A stretch of DNA of 64,000 bases from positions 17,278-81,277 of the forward strand of contig JAJPWY010000033.1 in assembly GCA_021205725.1 (NCBI GenBank), written 5' to 3'. A model generated the notes under the pieces. That model made no database searches. It was not told the origin of the DNA and was given only the letters and a program-made list of their open reading frames with translations. The stretch comes from Clostridiales bacterium. GTDB lineage: Bacteria > Bacillota > Clostridia > Oscillospirales > Oscillospiraceae. Of the stretch, positions 9,488-20,787 are shown piece by piece (positions within the stretch are counted from its first letter, which is position 1; every line of letters starts with the position of its first letter). Made by a program: the position numbers and the translations under genes.

Positions 9488-10336
9488 TTATGCCAGCGCC
9501 CGGTAGATTTCCTGGGCACACTCCTCCACTGAGAGGGCGTCCAGGGGTACGTCCACCCCGCCCTGTCTCAGCTGATAGAGCAGGCCCACCGTCTCCGGGA
9601 CGGTGAGTCCCACCGATTTCAGCAGCTCCACCTGCTGGAAAACCTGCTTCGGAGGGCCATCGGCGATGATTTTGCCCTGGTCCATGACCACCAGGCGATC
9701 GGCCTGGGCCGCCTCGTCCATGTGGTGGGTGATGAGGACAATGGTGGTGCCCCGCTCCCGGTTGAGCCGGGTGATGGTGCGCATCACGTCCTCCCGACCG
9801 ATGGGATCCAGCATGGCGGTGGGCTCGTCCAGGACGATGCACCGGGGGAGCATGGCGATGACGCCCGCAATGGCGATGCGCTGCTTCTGTCCGCCGGAGA
9901 GGAGATGGGGGGCGTGTCTGGCATACTTGCTCATCCCCACGATCTTCAGCGCCTCATCCACCCGTCGGCGAATTTCCTCCGAGGGAACTCCCAGGTTTTC
10001 CGGGGCGAAGGCCACGTCCTCCTCCACCACGTTGGCGACAATCTGGTTGTCCGGGTTCTGGAACACCATGCCCACCGTCCGCCGGATGTCCAGCAGATGC
10101 GCCTCGTCGGCGGTGTCCATGCCGTCCACAGAGACGGTTCCCCTGTTGGGGAGATAGACGGCGTTCATGAGCTTTGCCAGGGTGGACTTACCCGAGCCGT
10201 TGTGTCCCAGGATGGCCACGAAGCTTCCCTGCTCGATGGAAAGATTCACTCCGTCCAGCACCAGGCTCGACCCCTCCGGCACGTCCGGGTACTGGAAAGC
10301 GACGTCCTTGATTTCGATGATGTTTTTCTGTTCCAT
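9488..10336 (-). CDS. ecfA1: Energy-coupling factor transporter ATPase EcfA1
   Basis: This ABC ATPase has 282 residues with Walker A GHNGSGKST, signature LSGGQKQRIA, Walker B CIVLDEPTAMLDP and H-loop VLITHHMDE. It is the first ECF ATPase, encoded 2 nt after the methyltransferase gene and 81 nt before ecfA2. It forms the heterodimeric motor with EcfA2. The gene pair and its order are conserved across Bacillota. Confidence 0.93.
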   Translation of the reverse strand: MEQKNIIEIKDVAFQYPDVPEGSSLVLDGVNLSIEQGSFVAILGHNGSGKSTLAKLMNAVYLPNRGTVSVDGMDTADEAHLLDIRRTVGMVFQNPDNQIVANVVEEDVAFAPENLGVPSEEIRRRVDEALKIVGMSKYARHAPHLLSGGQKQRIAIAGVIAMLPRCIVLDEPTAMLDPIGREDVMRTITRLNRERGTTIVLITHHMDEAAQADRLVVMDQGKIIADGPPKQVFQQVELLKSVGLTVPETVGLLYQLRQGGVDVPLDALSVEECAQEIYRALA

Positions 10337-10337
10337 A

Positions 10338-11207
10338 TTATCTCCTGTCTGCGATCCACCGCCCCGCAGAGCCGCAGGGCAGAACCAGGCCGGTGGCTGT
10401 CACCGGCAGGCCCAGCTCGCTGCACTCCGTATGGCCCCCATGCTTTGGCGTCACCAGCACGTCCAGCAGGTATCCCAGCACGGAGGGCGCCAGGCCGGTG
10501 GTATAGGAATTGATGAGGAAGAACAGGGGCCGGTCGCTCAAAAGCTGCACCGCCCGCTCCAGGAAGGGATAGAGGCTGTCCTCCAGCTTCCAGACCTCCC
10601 CGGAGGGCCCCCGGCCATAGGAGGGCGGATCCATGATGATGGCGTCGTACCGATGGCCCCGGCGAATCTCCCGCTCCACGAACTTGCCGCAGTCGTCCAC
10701 GATCCAGCGGATGGGGGCGTCGGTCAGGCCGGAGAGGGCGGCGTTCTCCCGGGCCCAGGCCACCATCCCCTTGGCGGCGTCCACGTGGCACACCTGCGCC
10801 CCGGCGGCGGCGCAGGCCACCGTGGCCCCGCCGGTGTAGGCGAACAGATTCAGCACCCGCACCGGCCGCCCGGCGGAGCGGATCATCTCCCGGGCAAAGT
10901 CCCAGTTCACCGCCTGCTCCGGGAACAGGCCCGTGTGCTTGAAGTTCATGGCCCCCACCTGAAAGACCAGGTCGTCATACCGCACCTGCCACCGGTCGGG
11001 CATACGGCCCTTGTCCCAGTGTCCGCCCCCGGAGCTGGAGCGGTGATACCGCCCGTTGGGGCGTTTCCACTCCCGGCGCTCTCTGGGGGTGTTCCAGATG
11101 GCCTGGGGGTCGGGGCGCACCAGCACCGTCTTTCCCCATCGTTCCACCTTTTCCCCGCCGCCGCAGTCGATCAGCTCATAGTCTTTCCAGCGGTCTGCAA
11201 TCCACAT
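10338..11207 (-). CDS. Class I SAM-dependent methyltransferase (RlmI-like C-terminal fold)
   Basis: The 289 residues contain the SAM-binding motif LNLFAYTGGATVACAAAGA (about 110-130), then VDAAKGMV and the catalytic-type IIMDPPSYGRG motif. DPPSYGRG is typical of the RlmI/YccW-like family that methylates rRNA, but this protein lacks the N-terminal PUA domain of true RlmI, and its target is unproven. I chose the ATG at 11205-11207: a promoter -10 element (11239-11244) overlaps the earlier in-frame ATG at 11240, so the earlier start would not be transcribed. It is the first gene of the operon that continues through ecfA1 to cvpA. Confidence 0.82.
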   Translation of the reverse strand: MWIADRWKDYELIDCGGGEKVERWGKTVLVRPDPQAIWNTPRERREWKRPNGRYHRSSSGGGHWDKGRMPDRWQVRYDDLVFQVGAMNFKHTGLFPEQAVNWDFAREMIRSAGRPVRVLNLFAYTGGATVACAAAGAQVCHVDAAKGMVAWARENAALSGLTDAPIRWIVDDCGKFVEREIRRGHRYDAIIMDPPSYGRGPSGEVWKLEDSLYPFLERAVQLLSDRPLFFLINSYTTGLAPSVLGYLLDVLVTPKHGGHTECSELGLPVTATGLVLPCGSAGRWIADRR

Positions 11208-11238
11208 AAGTCCTGCTCTCCCATTTTGATTTCTCCCC

Positions 11239-11268
11239 ATTTTACCATTCCACGCCCCCCTCCGTCAA
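11239..11268 (-). promoter_or_regulatory. Promoter of the methyltransferase-ecf-truA-cvpA operon
   Basis: On the minus strand TTGACG (11263-11268) and TAAAAT (11239-11244) are 18 bp apart. Transcription would start near 11232, about 25 nt before the chosen ATG at 11207, which supports that start over an upstream one. Confidence 0.6.
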
Positions 11269-11515
11269 TGTAGGATGTGTGAATTAATTCATTTGACAAC
11301 ACAGATTTCAGGGAAGAATTTTGCAGATACCGGGGACAGCCGGGCGGACGGGCCTGCAGGCGACTCCGGAAACGATACCTGTCCTGCCCTGGAGGGAAAT
11401 CCAAATTTGTGCACAACGGATAATAGAAAAGTCGTATAAAAGACCAAAACCGGACGATATGACGAAAGGACAAGAGACATATTAAAAGAGAATGACTGAT
11501 ATGTCAAATATACAT

Positions 11516-11544
11516 TTTACATATTGCAAAACCCGCACTATAAT
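11516..11544 (+). promoter_or_regulatory. Promoter of the ATP synthase operon
   Basis: TTTACA (11516-11521) and a perfect TATAAT (11539-11544) are separated by 17 bp. The predicted start near 11551 gives a leader of about 160 nt before atpB. The bases from 11270 to 11515 are AT-rich and otherwise hold nothing I can name. Confidence 0.75.
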
Positions 11545-11586
11545 AGCCCCGTCTGAGAGCCTGGAAAAGGTTCGAATCGATAATAA

Positions 11587-11700
11587 ATGACGGCAGACGG
11601 AGAACATCTGCCGTCATGATCGAGGGACAGTGTGCGGAGACGGCAGAGCGGTCTCCGGGCGAGCTTGCTTCGATGCGGCCTGTTGGCCGGGGTCGAAAAA
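11587..11700 (+). promoter_or_regulatory. Structured 5' leader of the ATP synthase operon
   Basis: The leader contains a perfect 11-bp hairpin (ATGACGGCAGA at 11587-11597 with its complement at 11607-11617). A second hairpin pairs CGGAGAC with GTCTCCG (about 11634-11656), and a third is built on CGGCC/GGCCG (about 11677-11690). No U tract follows the first, so it is not an ordinary terminator. A role in mRNA stability or translation control is inferred. Confidence 0.45.
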
Positions 11701-11711
11701 GGGGTGGTTTC

Positions 11712-12566
11712 ATGAGAATTGGCAAGCAAAAGGTGGCGCTGATCTCCTGGCTTTTGATTCTGGCGGCTCTGTTGATCGGCGTGTTTTTGACAGGCTCCCT
11801 GGGCGGTGGCGAGACGGAGTCAGTCCAGGTGGCTATGAAGGACGCCGTCCTCCACGATGTCAACCAGATCAGTCTGTTCGGCATCAAGGACGTCAACCCG
11901 GGGCTGATCTCCGCCTTTACGGTGACGGCGGTGCTGCTCATTTTGGCGGCCCTCCTGCGCATTTTTGTCATTCCCCGTTTTCAGCTAATCCCCGGCAAGC
12001 TCCAGCTGCTGCTGGAGCAGCTGGTGGGTATGTTCGACGGGATGGCAAAGCGGAACAGCCCCTGGCGGAACAGGGCGCTGGGCGCTTACCTGTTTGCGGC
12101 GGCCAGCTATATTTTTGTGGGCACCTGCTTTGAGCTGTTCGGCTTTCAGGCAGTCACCACCGGAGGCAGCTCCATCGCACTCCCGGCGCCCCTCTCCGAC
12201 ATCAACGGGGCCATTGCCCTGGGCTGTCTGTCCTACCTGTTCATCATGTCCGGCGGCATCGCAGGCAACGGGATACGGGGCATCGGGCGGACGCTGAAGG
12301 AGTTCTCGCTCCCCATCTCCATGAGCTTCCGTCTTTTCGGAGCTCTGCTCAGCGGACTGCTGGTGACAGAGCTGGTGTACTACTATATCAACCTGAGCTT
12401 CGTCCTGCCGGTGGTGGTGGGGGTGCTGTTCACCCTGCTCCATGCCCTCATCCAGAGCTACGTGCTCACCATGCTGACTGCCCTGTACTACGGCGAGGTG
12501 TCCGAGCCGGGGGAGAAGAAGCCCAAAAAGACAAAGAAAAAGTGTTCGGCTCAGGCCGCAGCATAA
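11712..12566 (+). CDS. atpB: F0F1 ATP synthase subunit a
   Basis: Subunit a forms the ion half-channels next to the c-ring. The 284 residues have five to six membrane helices. The essential arginine sits in [17 protein letters not shown] (about residue 205), the equivalent of the SLRLFGN motif, and the last helix carries the family's [18 protein letters not shown] pattern. The C-terminus is a lysine-rich cytoplasmic tail. I chose the ATG at 11712, preceded by GGGGTGG, because the in-frame extension upstream to 11616 is taken up by leader hairpins. It is the first gene of the atp operon. Confidence 0.95.
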   Translation: MRIGKQKVALISWLLILAALLIGVFLTGSLGGGETESVQVAMKDAVLHDVNQISLFGIKDVNPGLISAFTVTAVLLILAALLRIFVIPRFQLIPGKLQLLLEQLVGMFDGMAKRNSPWRNRALGAYLFAAASYIFVGTCFELFGFQAVTTGGSSIALPAPLSDINGAIALGCLSYLFIMSGGIAGNGIRGIGRTLKEFSLPISMSFRLFGALLSGLLVTELVYYYINLSFVLPVVVGVLFTLLHALIQSYVLTMLTALYYGEVSEPGEKKPKKTKKKCSAQAAA

Positions 12567-12582
12567 TTGGGAGGTAATCGCT

Positions 12583-12975
12583 ATGAAAACCATGAAGAAG
12601 AACATTTCCGCACTTTTGATCGCTCTGGTCGCCCTGCTGGTGCTGGCCGTGCCCGCCTTCGCCGCAGAGACCGGCGTTCCCGCTGACGATCAGAGCGCCC
12701 AGACCACCGTAACGGAGGCGGCAGAGGACGAGGAGACCAGCGAGGACACCGTCACCAGTACGAAGGCCATCGCCTCCGCTCTCGCCATCGGTGTGGCCGC
12801 CGTTGCCGGCTGTATCGGCATGGCTATGGTTTCCAGCAAGGCGGTGGAGAGCATCGCCCGTCAGCCCGAGGCGGAGGGCAAGATCCGAACCACCCTGATG
12901 CTGGGCCTGGTGTTCATCGAGACGGCGATCATCTACGCTCTGCTGGCGGTGATTCTGATCATCTTCGTCCTGTAA
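12583..12975 (+). CDS. atpE: F0F1 ATP synthase subunit c with N-terminal signal peptide
   Basis: Subunit c forms the rotor ring. The core hairpin (about residues 58-130) has the polar-loop motif ARQPE, and the ion-binding glutamate lies in [13 protein letters not shown]. At 130 residues the protein is about 50 longer than usual. The first 27 residues form a typical signal peptide (MKTMKKN, hydrophobic core, AFA cleavage site), followed by about 30 acidic residues. The inner helix has Met in CIGMAM where sodium-type rings have Gln or Glu, so proton coupling is more likely; that is an inference. It lies 16 nt after atpB. Confidence 0.93.
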   Translation: MKTMKKNISALLIALVALLVLAVPAFAAETGVPADDQSAQTTVTEAAEDEETSEDTVTSTKAIASALAIGVAAVAGCIGMAMVSSKAVESIARQPEAEGKIRTTLMLGLVFIETAIIYALLAVILIIFVL

Positions 12976-12989
12976 GGTGGGTGAGCGTC

Positions 12990-13487
12990 ATGACGTTACC
13001 CCTGAATATCGACTGGCAGCAGATTTTGCTGCACCTGTTTAACTTTGCGATCCTGGCAGGCGGGCTGTACTTCCTGCTCTACAATCCAGTCAAGCGCTTT
13101 ATGGAGCAGCGGGAGGAATACTATCAGAAAATGGACAAGGACGCCCGGGAGCACCTGGAGCAGGCGGAACAGCTGAAGGCAGAACGGGAGGAGCAGCTCC
13201 GGCAGGTGGACCAGGAGATGGAGCAGCACCGTGCCCGGGCCGCCCAGGAGGCAGAGCAGGAGGCCCAGCAGACCATCGCGCAGGCCCGGAAGAAGGCGGA
13301 GCAGCTGATGGAGAAGGCGAGGGCCAGCACCGAGCTGGAGCATGAGAAGATGCTCCAGTCCGCCCGCCGGGAGATGACCGATCTGGCGGTGTCCGCCACG
13401 GAAAAGCTGCTGCTGCAATCGGAAAGCGACCCTTATGACCAGTTTTTAGACCTTGTCGAAGGGAAGGAAGCTCATGAAGATGAGTGA
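12990..13487 (+). CDS. atpF: F0F1 ATP synthase subunit b
   Basis: Subunit b is the peripheral stalk. The protein has 165 residues: one N-terminal membrane helix (about 10-30, ending in [11 protein letters not shown], a family pattern) followed by a long, highly charged, Glu/Gln/Arg-rich coiled coil. The ATG at 12990 has GGTGAG four bases upstream; a GTG at 12981 would add three residues and sits on the ribosome site. Its end overlaps the atpA start by 14 nt. No free delta gene follows, so b must bind the delta-like part of the alpha fusion. Confidence 0.92.
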   Translation: MTLPLNIDWQQILLHLFNFAILAGGLYFLLYNPVKRFMEQREEYYQKMDKDAREHLEQAEQLKAEREEQLRQVDQEMEQHRARAAQEAEQEAQQTIAQARKKAEQLMEKARASTELEHEKMLQSARREMTDLAVSATEKLLLQSESDPYDQFLDLVEGKEAHEDE

Positions 13488-15246
13488 GAAAACGCCGTTC
13501 AAGGCCCTCCTCCGGAGCAGCGCCTCCCCCAGCGGGGAGCAGCTGGCCCGACTGACGGCCTTTGTCCGCCGGAGGTATGGGCAGGACTGCGCCCTGGAGT
13601 GGCAGGAGGCAAAGGACATTGAGTACGGCTTCCAGCTGATCGTGGGCGGAGACATCTACGACTGGACGGCGGAGGGCCGTCTCCGGCAGCTGAGAGAGGA
13701 GCTGGAGGAGGTCAAGGCCGACTCTGCCGACAGCGGCCGCTTTATCCCCCTGATGCGGGAGGCGGTGGAGCGCTGGAATCCCCAGGTGGAGCCGGAGGAG
13801 ATCGGCGAGGTCATCACTGTAGGCGACGAGATCGCCACCGTCCGGGGCCTGGAGCACGCCGAGTACGGGGAGATCCTGATCTTCGCCTCCGGCGTCAAGG
13901 GCATGGTACAGGAGCTGCGCCGGGACGAGGTGGGCTGCATCCTCTTTGGAGACGACTCCGAGATCACCCAGGGCAGCTATGTCCGCCGCACGGGAAAAAC
14001 CGCTGGTACGCCGGTGGGCGAGGGATTTCTGGGCCGTGTGGTGGACGCTCTGGGCGCTCCCATCGACGGCCTGGGGGACATCCAGGCCGATGGCTACCGG
14101 CCCATCGAGAACCCCGCCCCGGGCATCATCCAGCGTCAGTCGGTGGACACCCCCATGGAGACCGGCCTGCTGGCCATCGACTCCATGTTCCCCATCGGCC
14201 GGGGCCAGCGGGAGCTGATCATCGGCGACCGGCAGACCGGCAAGACCGCCATCGCCCTGGACACCATTCTGAACCAGAAGGGGAAGAATGTGGTCTGCAT
14301 CTATGTGGCCATCGGACAGAAGGCCAGCTCGGTGGCGAGACTGGCGGAGACCCTGCGGCAGCGGGGGGCTATGGAGTACACCATCATCGTCAACGCCTCC
14401 GCCAGTGCGTCCGCCTCTCTCCAGTATATCGCTCCCTATGCCGGGTGCGCCCTGGGAGAGTATTTCATGTACCAGGGCAGGGACGTGCTCATCGTCTATG
14501 ACGACCTCTCCAAGCACGCCATCGCCTATCGTGCCCTGAGCCTGCTGCTGGAGCGGTCTCCCGGCCGGGAGGCCTATCCCGGCGACGTGTTTTACCTCCA
14601 CTCCCGTCTGCTGGAGCGGGCGGCCCACCTGTCCAACGAGCTGGGCGGCGGCAGCATGACCGCCCTGCCCATTGTGGAGACCCAGGCGGGGGACGTGTCC
14701 GCCTATATCCCCACCAACATCATCTCCATCACCGACGGACAGATCTTCCTGGAGAGTGACCTGTTCTTCTCCGGTCAGCGGCCCGCCGTCAATGTGGGAC
14801 TGTCCGTCTCCCGTGTGGGCGGCGACGCCCAGACGAAGGCCATGAAGCAGGCCGCAGGGGCCATCCGTCTGGATCTGGCTCAGTACCGGGAGATGGAGGT
14901 GTTCACCCAGTTCTCCAGCGACCTGGATGAGACCACCCGGCGACAGCTGGTCTACGGCCAGGGGCTGATGCGGCTGCTGCGGCAGAACCAGTACCACCCC
15001 CTGAACCAGCACCAGCAGGTGATCCTGCTGGTGACCGCCCTGAACCACGTCATGCAGGAGCTGAGCCCCAACCAGGTGGAGCGGTTCAAGGGCGCTCTGC
15101 TGTCCTATACGGAGGCACAGGACGGGGCGCTGTGCCACCGGATCGACGCTACGGGACGGCTGCCCCGGGAGGATCGGGAGCGCATCCTGGAGCTGGCCCG
15201 GGCCTGCCTCGACCGGTTCCTGGCCCGGGAAACGGCTGGTGATTGA
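13474..15246 (+). CDS. atpA: F0F1 ATP synthase alpha subunit fused to the C-terminal part of delta
   Basis: The protein has 590 residues where alpha normally has about 505. The alpha part starts near residue 95 ([21 protein letters not shown] is the usual alpha beginning) and has Walker A GDRQTGKT and the [13 protein letters not shown] motif. The first 90 residues resemble the C-terminal segment of subunit delta: charged helices around a [14 protein letters not shown] turn, like the family's IGG..RIGD..YDGS signature, then RLRQLREEL. No separate delta gene exists between atpF and atpA, and the N-terminal helical domain of delta is absent. I chose the ATG at 13474 with GGAAGG six bases upstream; a TTG at 13453 would add seven residues. 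Confidence 0.93.
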   Translation: MKMSEKTPFKALLRSSASPSGEQLARLTAFVRRRYGQDCALEWQEAKDIEYGFQLIVGGDIYDWTAEGRLRQLREELEEVKADSADSGRFIPLMREAVERWNPQVEPEEIGEVITVGDEIATVRGLEHAEYGEILIFASGVKGMVQELRRDEVGCILFGDDSEITQGSYVRRTGKTAGTPVGEGFLGRVVDALGAPIDGLGDIQADGYRPIENPAPGIIQRQSVDTPMETGLLAIDSMFPIGRGQRELIIGDRQTGKTAIALDTILNQKGKNVVCIYVAIGQKASSVARLAETLRQRGAMEYTIIVNASASASASLQYIAPYAGCALGEYFMYQGRDVLIVYDDLSKHAIAYRALSLLLERSPGREAYPGDVFYLHSRLLERAAHLSNELGGGSMTALPIVETQAGDVSAYIPTNIISITDGQIFLESDLFFSGQRPAVNVGLSVSRVGGDAQTKAMKQAAGAIRLDLAQYREMEVFTQFSSDLDETTRRQLVYGQGLMRLLRQNQYHPLNQHQQVILLVTALNHVMQELSPNQVERFKGALLSYTEAQDGALCHRIDATGRLPREDRERILELARACLDRFLARETAGD

Positions 15247-15248
15247 GC

Positions 15249-17976
<2,728 letters not shown>

Positions 17977-17986
17977 AACGAAAAAC

Positions 17987-18031
17987 CACCGCAGTCTGCT
18001 GTACGGGATACAGCGGCCTGCGGTGATTTTT
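17987..18031 (+). terminator. Intrinsic terminator of the ATP synthase operon
   Basis: A long hairpin pairs CACCGCAG (17987-17994) with CTGCGGTG (18018-18025), with an inner GCTGTA/TACAGC stem, then five T residues (18027-18031). A-rich bases at the 5' side may let it also serve the convergent Nudix gene. Confidence 0.9.
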
Positions 18032-18048
18032 GCGCTATGGCTCAGGCT

Positions 18049-18555
18049 TTAGCCCAACCGGAACTCTCCCTGATAGGGCAGCTCCAGCTCCTCTCCGCCC
18101 AGAGCGGCGTAGACCAGCCGGTCGCCCTGGTATTCCAGCTTCAGGGAGAAGAAGGGGGCCTCCGCCTCCAGCAGGTCGAGAAAGATGTGATCTCCCTCCC
18201 ACATGGGGAGGGCCCGGAGCGCATCCCTGCCGATCCACTCCAGTACCCCCTCGTTGCAGGGGCCTACCGTCCCGGAAAAGCCCTCGGCGGTGAACAGGTG
18301 CATATACTCTCCCTCCCACTCGTCGGAGACAAAGGTGACAAGTCCCCGGTAGCGGTAGTCGGTGAGGGTCAGGGCCGTCTCCTCCCAACACTCCCGGAGC
18401 AGGCACTCCTCGGGACTTTCGTTCTCCTCGCACTTGCCGCCCACGCCGATCCACTTGTCATGGTTCAGGTCGTGGGCCTTTTTGATGCGGTGGAGCATCA
18501 GGTATTCGTCCTCCCGCTGGATGTAACAGAGGGTGGTATTTTTCATATGTCTCAC
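18049..18555 (-). CDS. Nudix hydrolase (MutT-like, 8-oxo-dGTP diphosphatase family)
   Basis: The 168 residues carry a complete Nudix box: GKCEENESPEEC, then REC-WEET with the metal-binding Glu pair. The early part (TLCYIQREDEYLMLHRIKK) and GVGGKCE are typical of MutT/NUDT1-like enzymes that hydrolyse oxidised dNTPs. Substrate choice within the Nudix superfamily cannot be read from sequence alone. Its start overlaps the stop of recQ by four bases (ATGA), so it is the second gene of a recQ-nudix operon, which fits a DNA-damage theme. Confidence 0.88.
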   Translation of the reverse strand: MRHMKNTTLCYIQREDEYLMLHRIKKAHDLNHDKWIGVGGKCEENESPEECLLRECWEETALTLTDYRYRGLVTFVSDEWEGEYMHLFTAEGFSGTVGPCNEGVLEWIGRDALRALPMWEGDHIFLDLLEAEAPFFSLKLEYQGDRLVYAALGGEELELPYQGEFRLG

Positions 18556-20387
18556 TCCTTAGAGGGATGTTCCTGATAGGTGCGGATGGCCTCCAGAAAG
18601 GGTGCGGCGTACCGCTCCGCCTTTTTCGCCCCCACTCCCTTGACCTGGAGGAACTCCTCCCGGTTTTGGGGCTGCACCCGGCACAGCTCCCGGAGGGTGG
18701 CGTCGTTGAAGATGATAAAGGCGGGGACGGACTCCGCCTTGGCAAGCCGCATGCGCACCTCCCGGAGAACGGGGAACAGGGGGCTGTCCGGGTCGCCGGA
18801 GGCCTGGGCCTGCATCTGACGGCGCTCCTTTTTGGTGGCCTGGGCCTTGACGGTGAGCCGGGCCTTGCCGGAGACCAGGGACGGGGCCAGCCGGGTCAGC
18901 TCCAGCACGGGACGCTCTCCCTCCGAACGGCGGAGAAATCCCTGATCCTCCAGGGCGGCGGCCACCCGGCGGAGCTTGGCCGGAGAGGAATCCGCCAGCA
19001 CCCCCCAGCAGTCCAACCGCTGAGGCCGGAGCCAGTCGAGGGCGGGGTCTTCCGTCCCCGTCAGGATGCTGATGATGGCCTTGGAGCCGAAGGCCCGTCC
19101 CTCCCGGGAGAGCAGGGCCACGCAGTAGATGAACTGCCGTCCCTCCCGGGTCACGTCCTCCGGGGCCTGGCCGCCCAGACAGTTGGAGCAGTTGCCGCAC
19201 CGGTCGGGGGACTGCTCCCCAAAGTAGGAGAGCAGGGCGTGGCGGAGACAGCCGGGGTCAGAGCAGTACCGGGTCATCTGCCGGAGCCGCAGGAGGTCGT
19301 GCTCCCTGCGCTGACTGGACTGCTCCGGGGTGAGGTCGCCGTTCTCCTCCCCCTGCTCGATGAAATAGCGGTTGGTGGCGATGTCCCGGCGCTGAAAGAG
19401 CAGGATGCACTGGGCGGGGCTGCCGTCCCGACCGGCCCGGCCTGCCTCCTGATAGTAGCTCTCCAGGCTGCCGGGCATGCCGCAGTGGATGACAAAGCTC
19501 ACGTTGGACTTGTCGATGCCCATGCCAAAGGCGTTGGTGGCCACCATGACGGTGCGCCGGTCGTAGAGGAAGTCCTCCTGATTTTGCTTTCGCTCCTGAG
19601 GCTCCAGCCCGGCGTGGTACCGGGTGGCGGGGTAGCCGTTGTCACAGAGCAGCTGGCACAGCTCCTCCACCTTCTTCCGGGAGAGACAGTAGATGATGCC
19701 GGAGCGGTCGGGGAACCGGGCCAGTGTCTCCAGCACGTCCCGATCCCGGTGGGAGGACTCCCGCACCTCGAAGTACAGGTTGGGCCGGTCGAAGCCGGAG
19801 ACGAAGGTGAGAGGGTCGTTCAGCCCCAGAGAGCGGACAATGTCCTCCCGGACGGACTGTGTGGCGGTGGCGGTAAAGGCGGCCACCGGAGGCCGCTGGG
19901 GGAGGCTCTCCAGAAAATCGGCGATCTCCAGATAGCTGGGGCGGAAGTCGTGGCCCCATTGGGAGATGCAGTGGGCCTCGTCCACCGTCACCAGGGCGAT
20001 GGGGGTCTGCTGGGCAAACCGTCGGAAGGCGGGCAGGCTCAGCCGCTCCGGGGCCACATAGATGATCTGGTAGGCGCCCTGAGCCGCCCGCTCCAGGGCC
20101 AGCTGCTGCTGCCGGGGGGTCAGGGTGCTGTTGATCCAGGCCGCCCGGATGCCCGACTGGATGAGGGCCTGCACCTGATCCTGCATCAGGGAGATGAGGG
20201 GAGAGATGACCAGAGTGACCCCCTCCAGCATGACGGCGGGGAGCTGATAGCAGACGGATTTCCCCGCCCCGGTGGGCATCACCGCCAGCACGTCCCGGCG
20301 GCGGAGGATGGCCCGCACCACCTGCTCCTGGTAGGGCCGGAACCGGTCGTATCCAAAATAACGTTTGAGGGCCTGTTCCGGCGTCAT
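18552..20387 (-). CDS. recQ: ATP-dependent DNA helicase RecQ
   Basis: RecQ is a 3'-5' helicase acting at stalled forks and in recombination. The 611 residues start with the motif 0 stretch FGYDRFRPYQ, Walker A PTGAGKS and the DEAH box in TVDEAHCISQWGHDFR. Motif VI reads AGRAGRDG. A zinc site follows (C..H near LRHALLSYFGE, then CGNCSNC), then a winged-helix RQC region, then a C-terminal HRDC domain (about 525-605, ending EFLQVKGVGAKKAERY). I chose the ATG at 20387, with AGAAAGGA eight bases upstream; the open frame upstream lacks RecQ features. Confidence 0.94.
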   Translation of the reverse strand: MTPEQALKRYFGYDRFRPYQEQVVRAILRRRDVLAVMPTGAGKSVCYQLPAVMLEGVTLVISPLISLMQDQVQALIQSGIRAAWINSTLTPRQQQLALERAAQGAYQIIYVAPERLSLPAFRRFAQQTPIALVTVDEAHCISQWGHDFRPSYLEIADFLESLPQRPPVAAFTATATQSVREDIVRSLGLNDPLTFVSGFDRPNLYFEVRESSHRDRDVLETLARFPDRSGIIYCLSRKKVEELCQLLCDNGYPATRYHAGLEPQERKQNQEDFLYDRRTVMVATNAFGMGIDKSNVSFVIHCGMPGSLESYYQEAGRAGRDGSPAQCILLFQRRDIATNRYFIEQGEENGDLTPEQSSQRREHDLLRLRQMTRYCSDPGCLRHALLSYFGEQSPDRCGNCSNCLGGQAPEDVTREGRQFIYCVALLSREGRAFGSKAIISILTGTEDPALDWLRPQRLDCWGVLADSSPAKLRRVAAALEDQGFLRRSEGERPVLELTRLAPSLVSGKARLTVKAQATKKERRQMQAQASGDPDSPLFPVLREVRMRLAKAESVPAFIIFNDATLRELCRVQPQNREEFLQVKGVGAKKAERYAAPFLEAIRTYQEHPSKE

Positions 20388-20463
20388 GGCGTGGTTCCTT
20401 TCTGACGGGCGGGCATAGGACATCCCCGCCTCTGCATACCGTCTCCCAGAGGGAGGCGGGACG

Positions 20464-20736
20464 ATGGAGAGCAATCTGGAGGAGCTGCGGTTCAAGGAGG
20501 TCATTTCCGTCACCGACGGGAGCCGGTTCGGATACGTGGGCGACCTGAACATCGACCTGGACACCGGGCGCATCCTGGCCCTGGTGGTGCCGGGACAGCG
20601 GCGGTATTTCTTCGGTCTGCTGGGCAGCCGGGAGATACGCCTGGTTCCCTGGGCGCAGGTGAAGCGGTTCGGCCCGGACGTGATTTTAGTGGAGGGCGAG
20701 CCCATCCCCCGGGAACGCCCCCGGCGGCGCAACTGA
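20464..20736 (+). CDS. YlmC/YmxH family sporulation protein (PRC-barrel)
   Basis: This is a single PRC-barrel domain of 90 residues (LRFKEVISVTDGSRFGYVGDLNIDLDTGRILALVVPG). In spore formers such proteins are annotated YlmC/YmxH and are expressed in sporulation; their biochemical role is unclear. The gene is divergent from recQ, with GGGAGGCGGG just before the ATG. The C-terminus is basic (RERPRRRN). Confidence 0.88.
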   Translation: MESNLEELRFKEVISVTDGSRFGYVGDLNIDLDTGRILALVVPGQRRYFFGLLGSREIRLVPWAQVKRFGPDVILVEGEPIPRERPRRRN

Positions 20737-20770
20737 AAAGCCGCCGCCCCGGAGTAACGCAGGACGGCGG
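20735..20770 (-). terminator. Probable terminator of fprA
   Basis: On the minus strand CCGCCG (from 20770) pairs with CGGCGG (to 20741) through an interrupted stem, followed by a short T tract (TTTTC). It lies between the convergent ylmC-like and fprA genes. Confidence 0.55.
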
Positions 20771-20787
20771 GCAGAATGTGATGAGGT

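Noticed and set aside
11616..11711. Longer N-terminus for ATP synthase subunit a
   Set aside because: The in-frame extension overlaps the leader hairpins and has no ribosome site; the ATG at 11712 has one.
18567..20405. Open frame of about 600 codons on the plus strand
   Set aside because: It is antisense to recQ and of low complexity.
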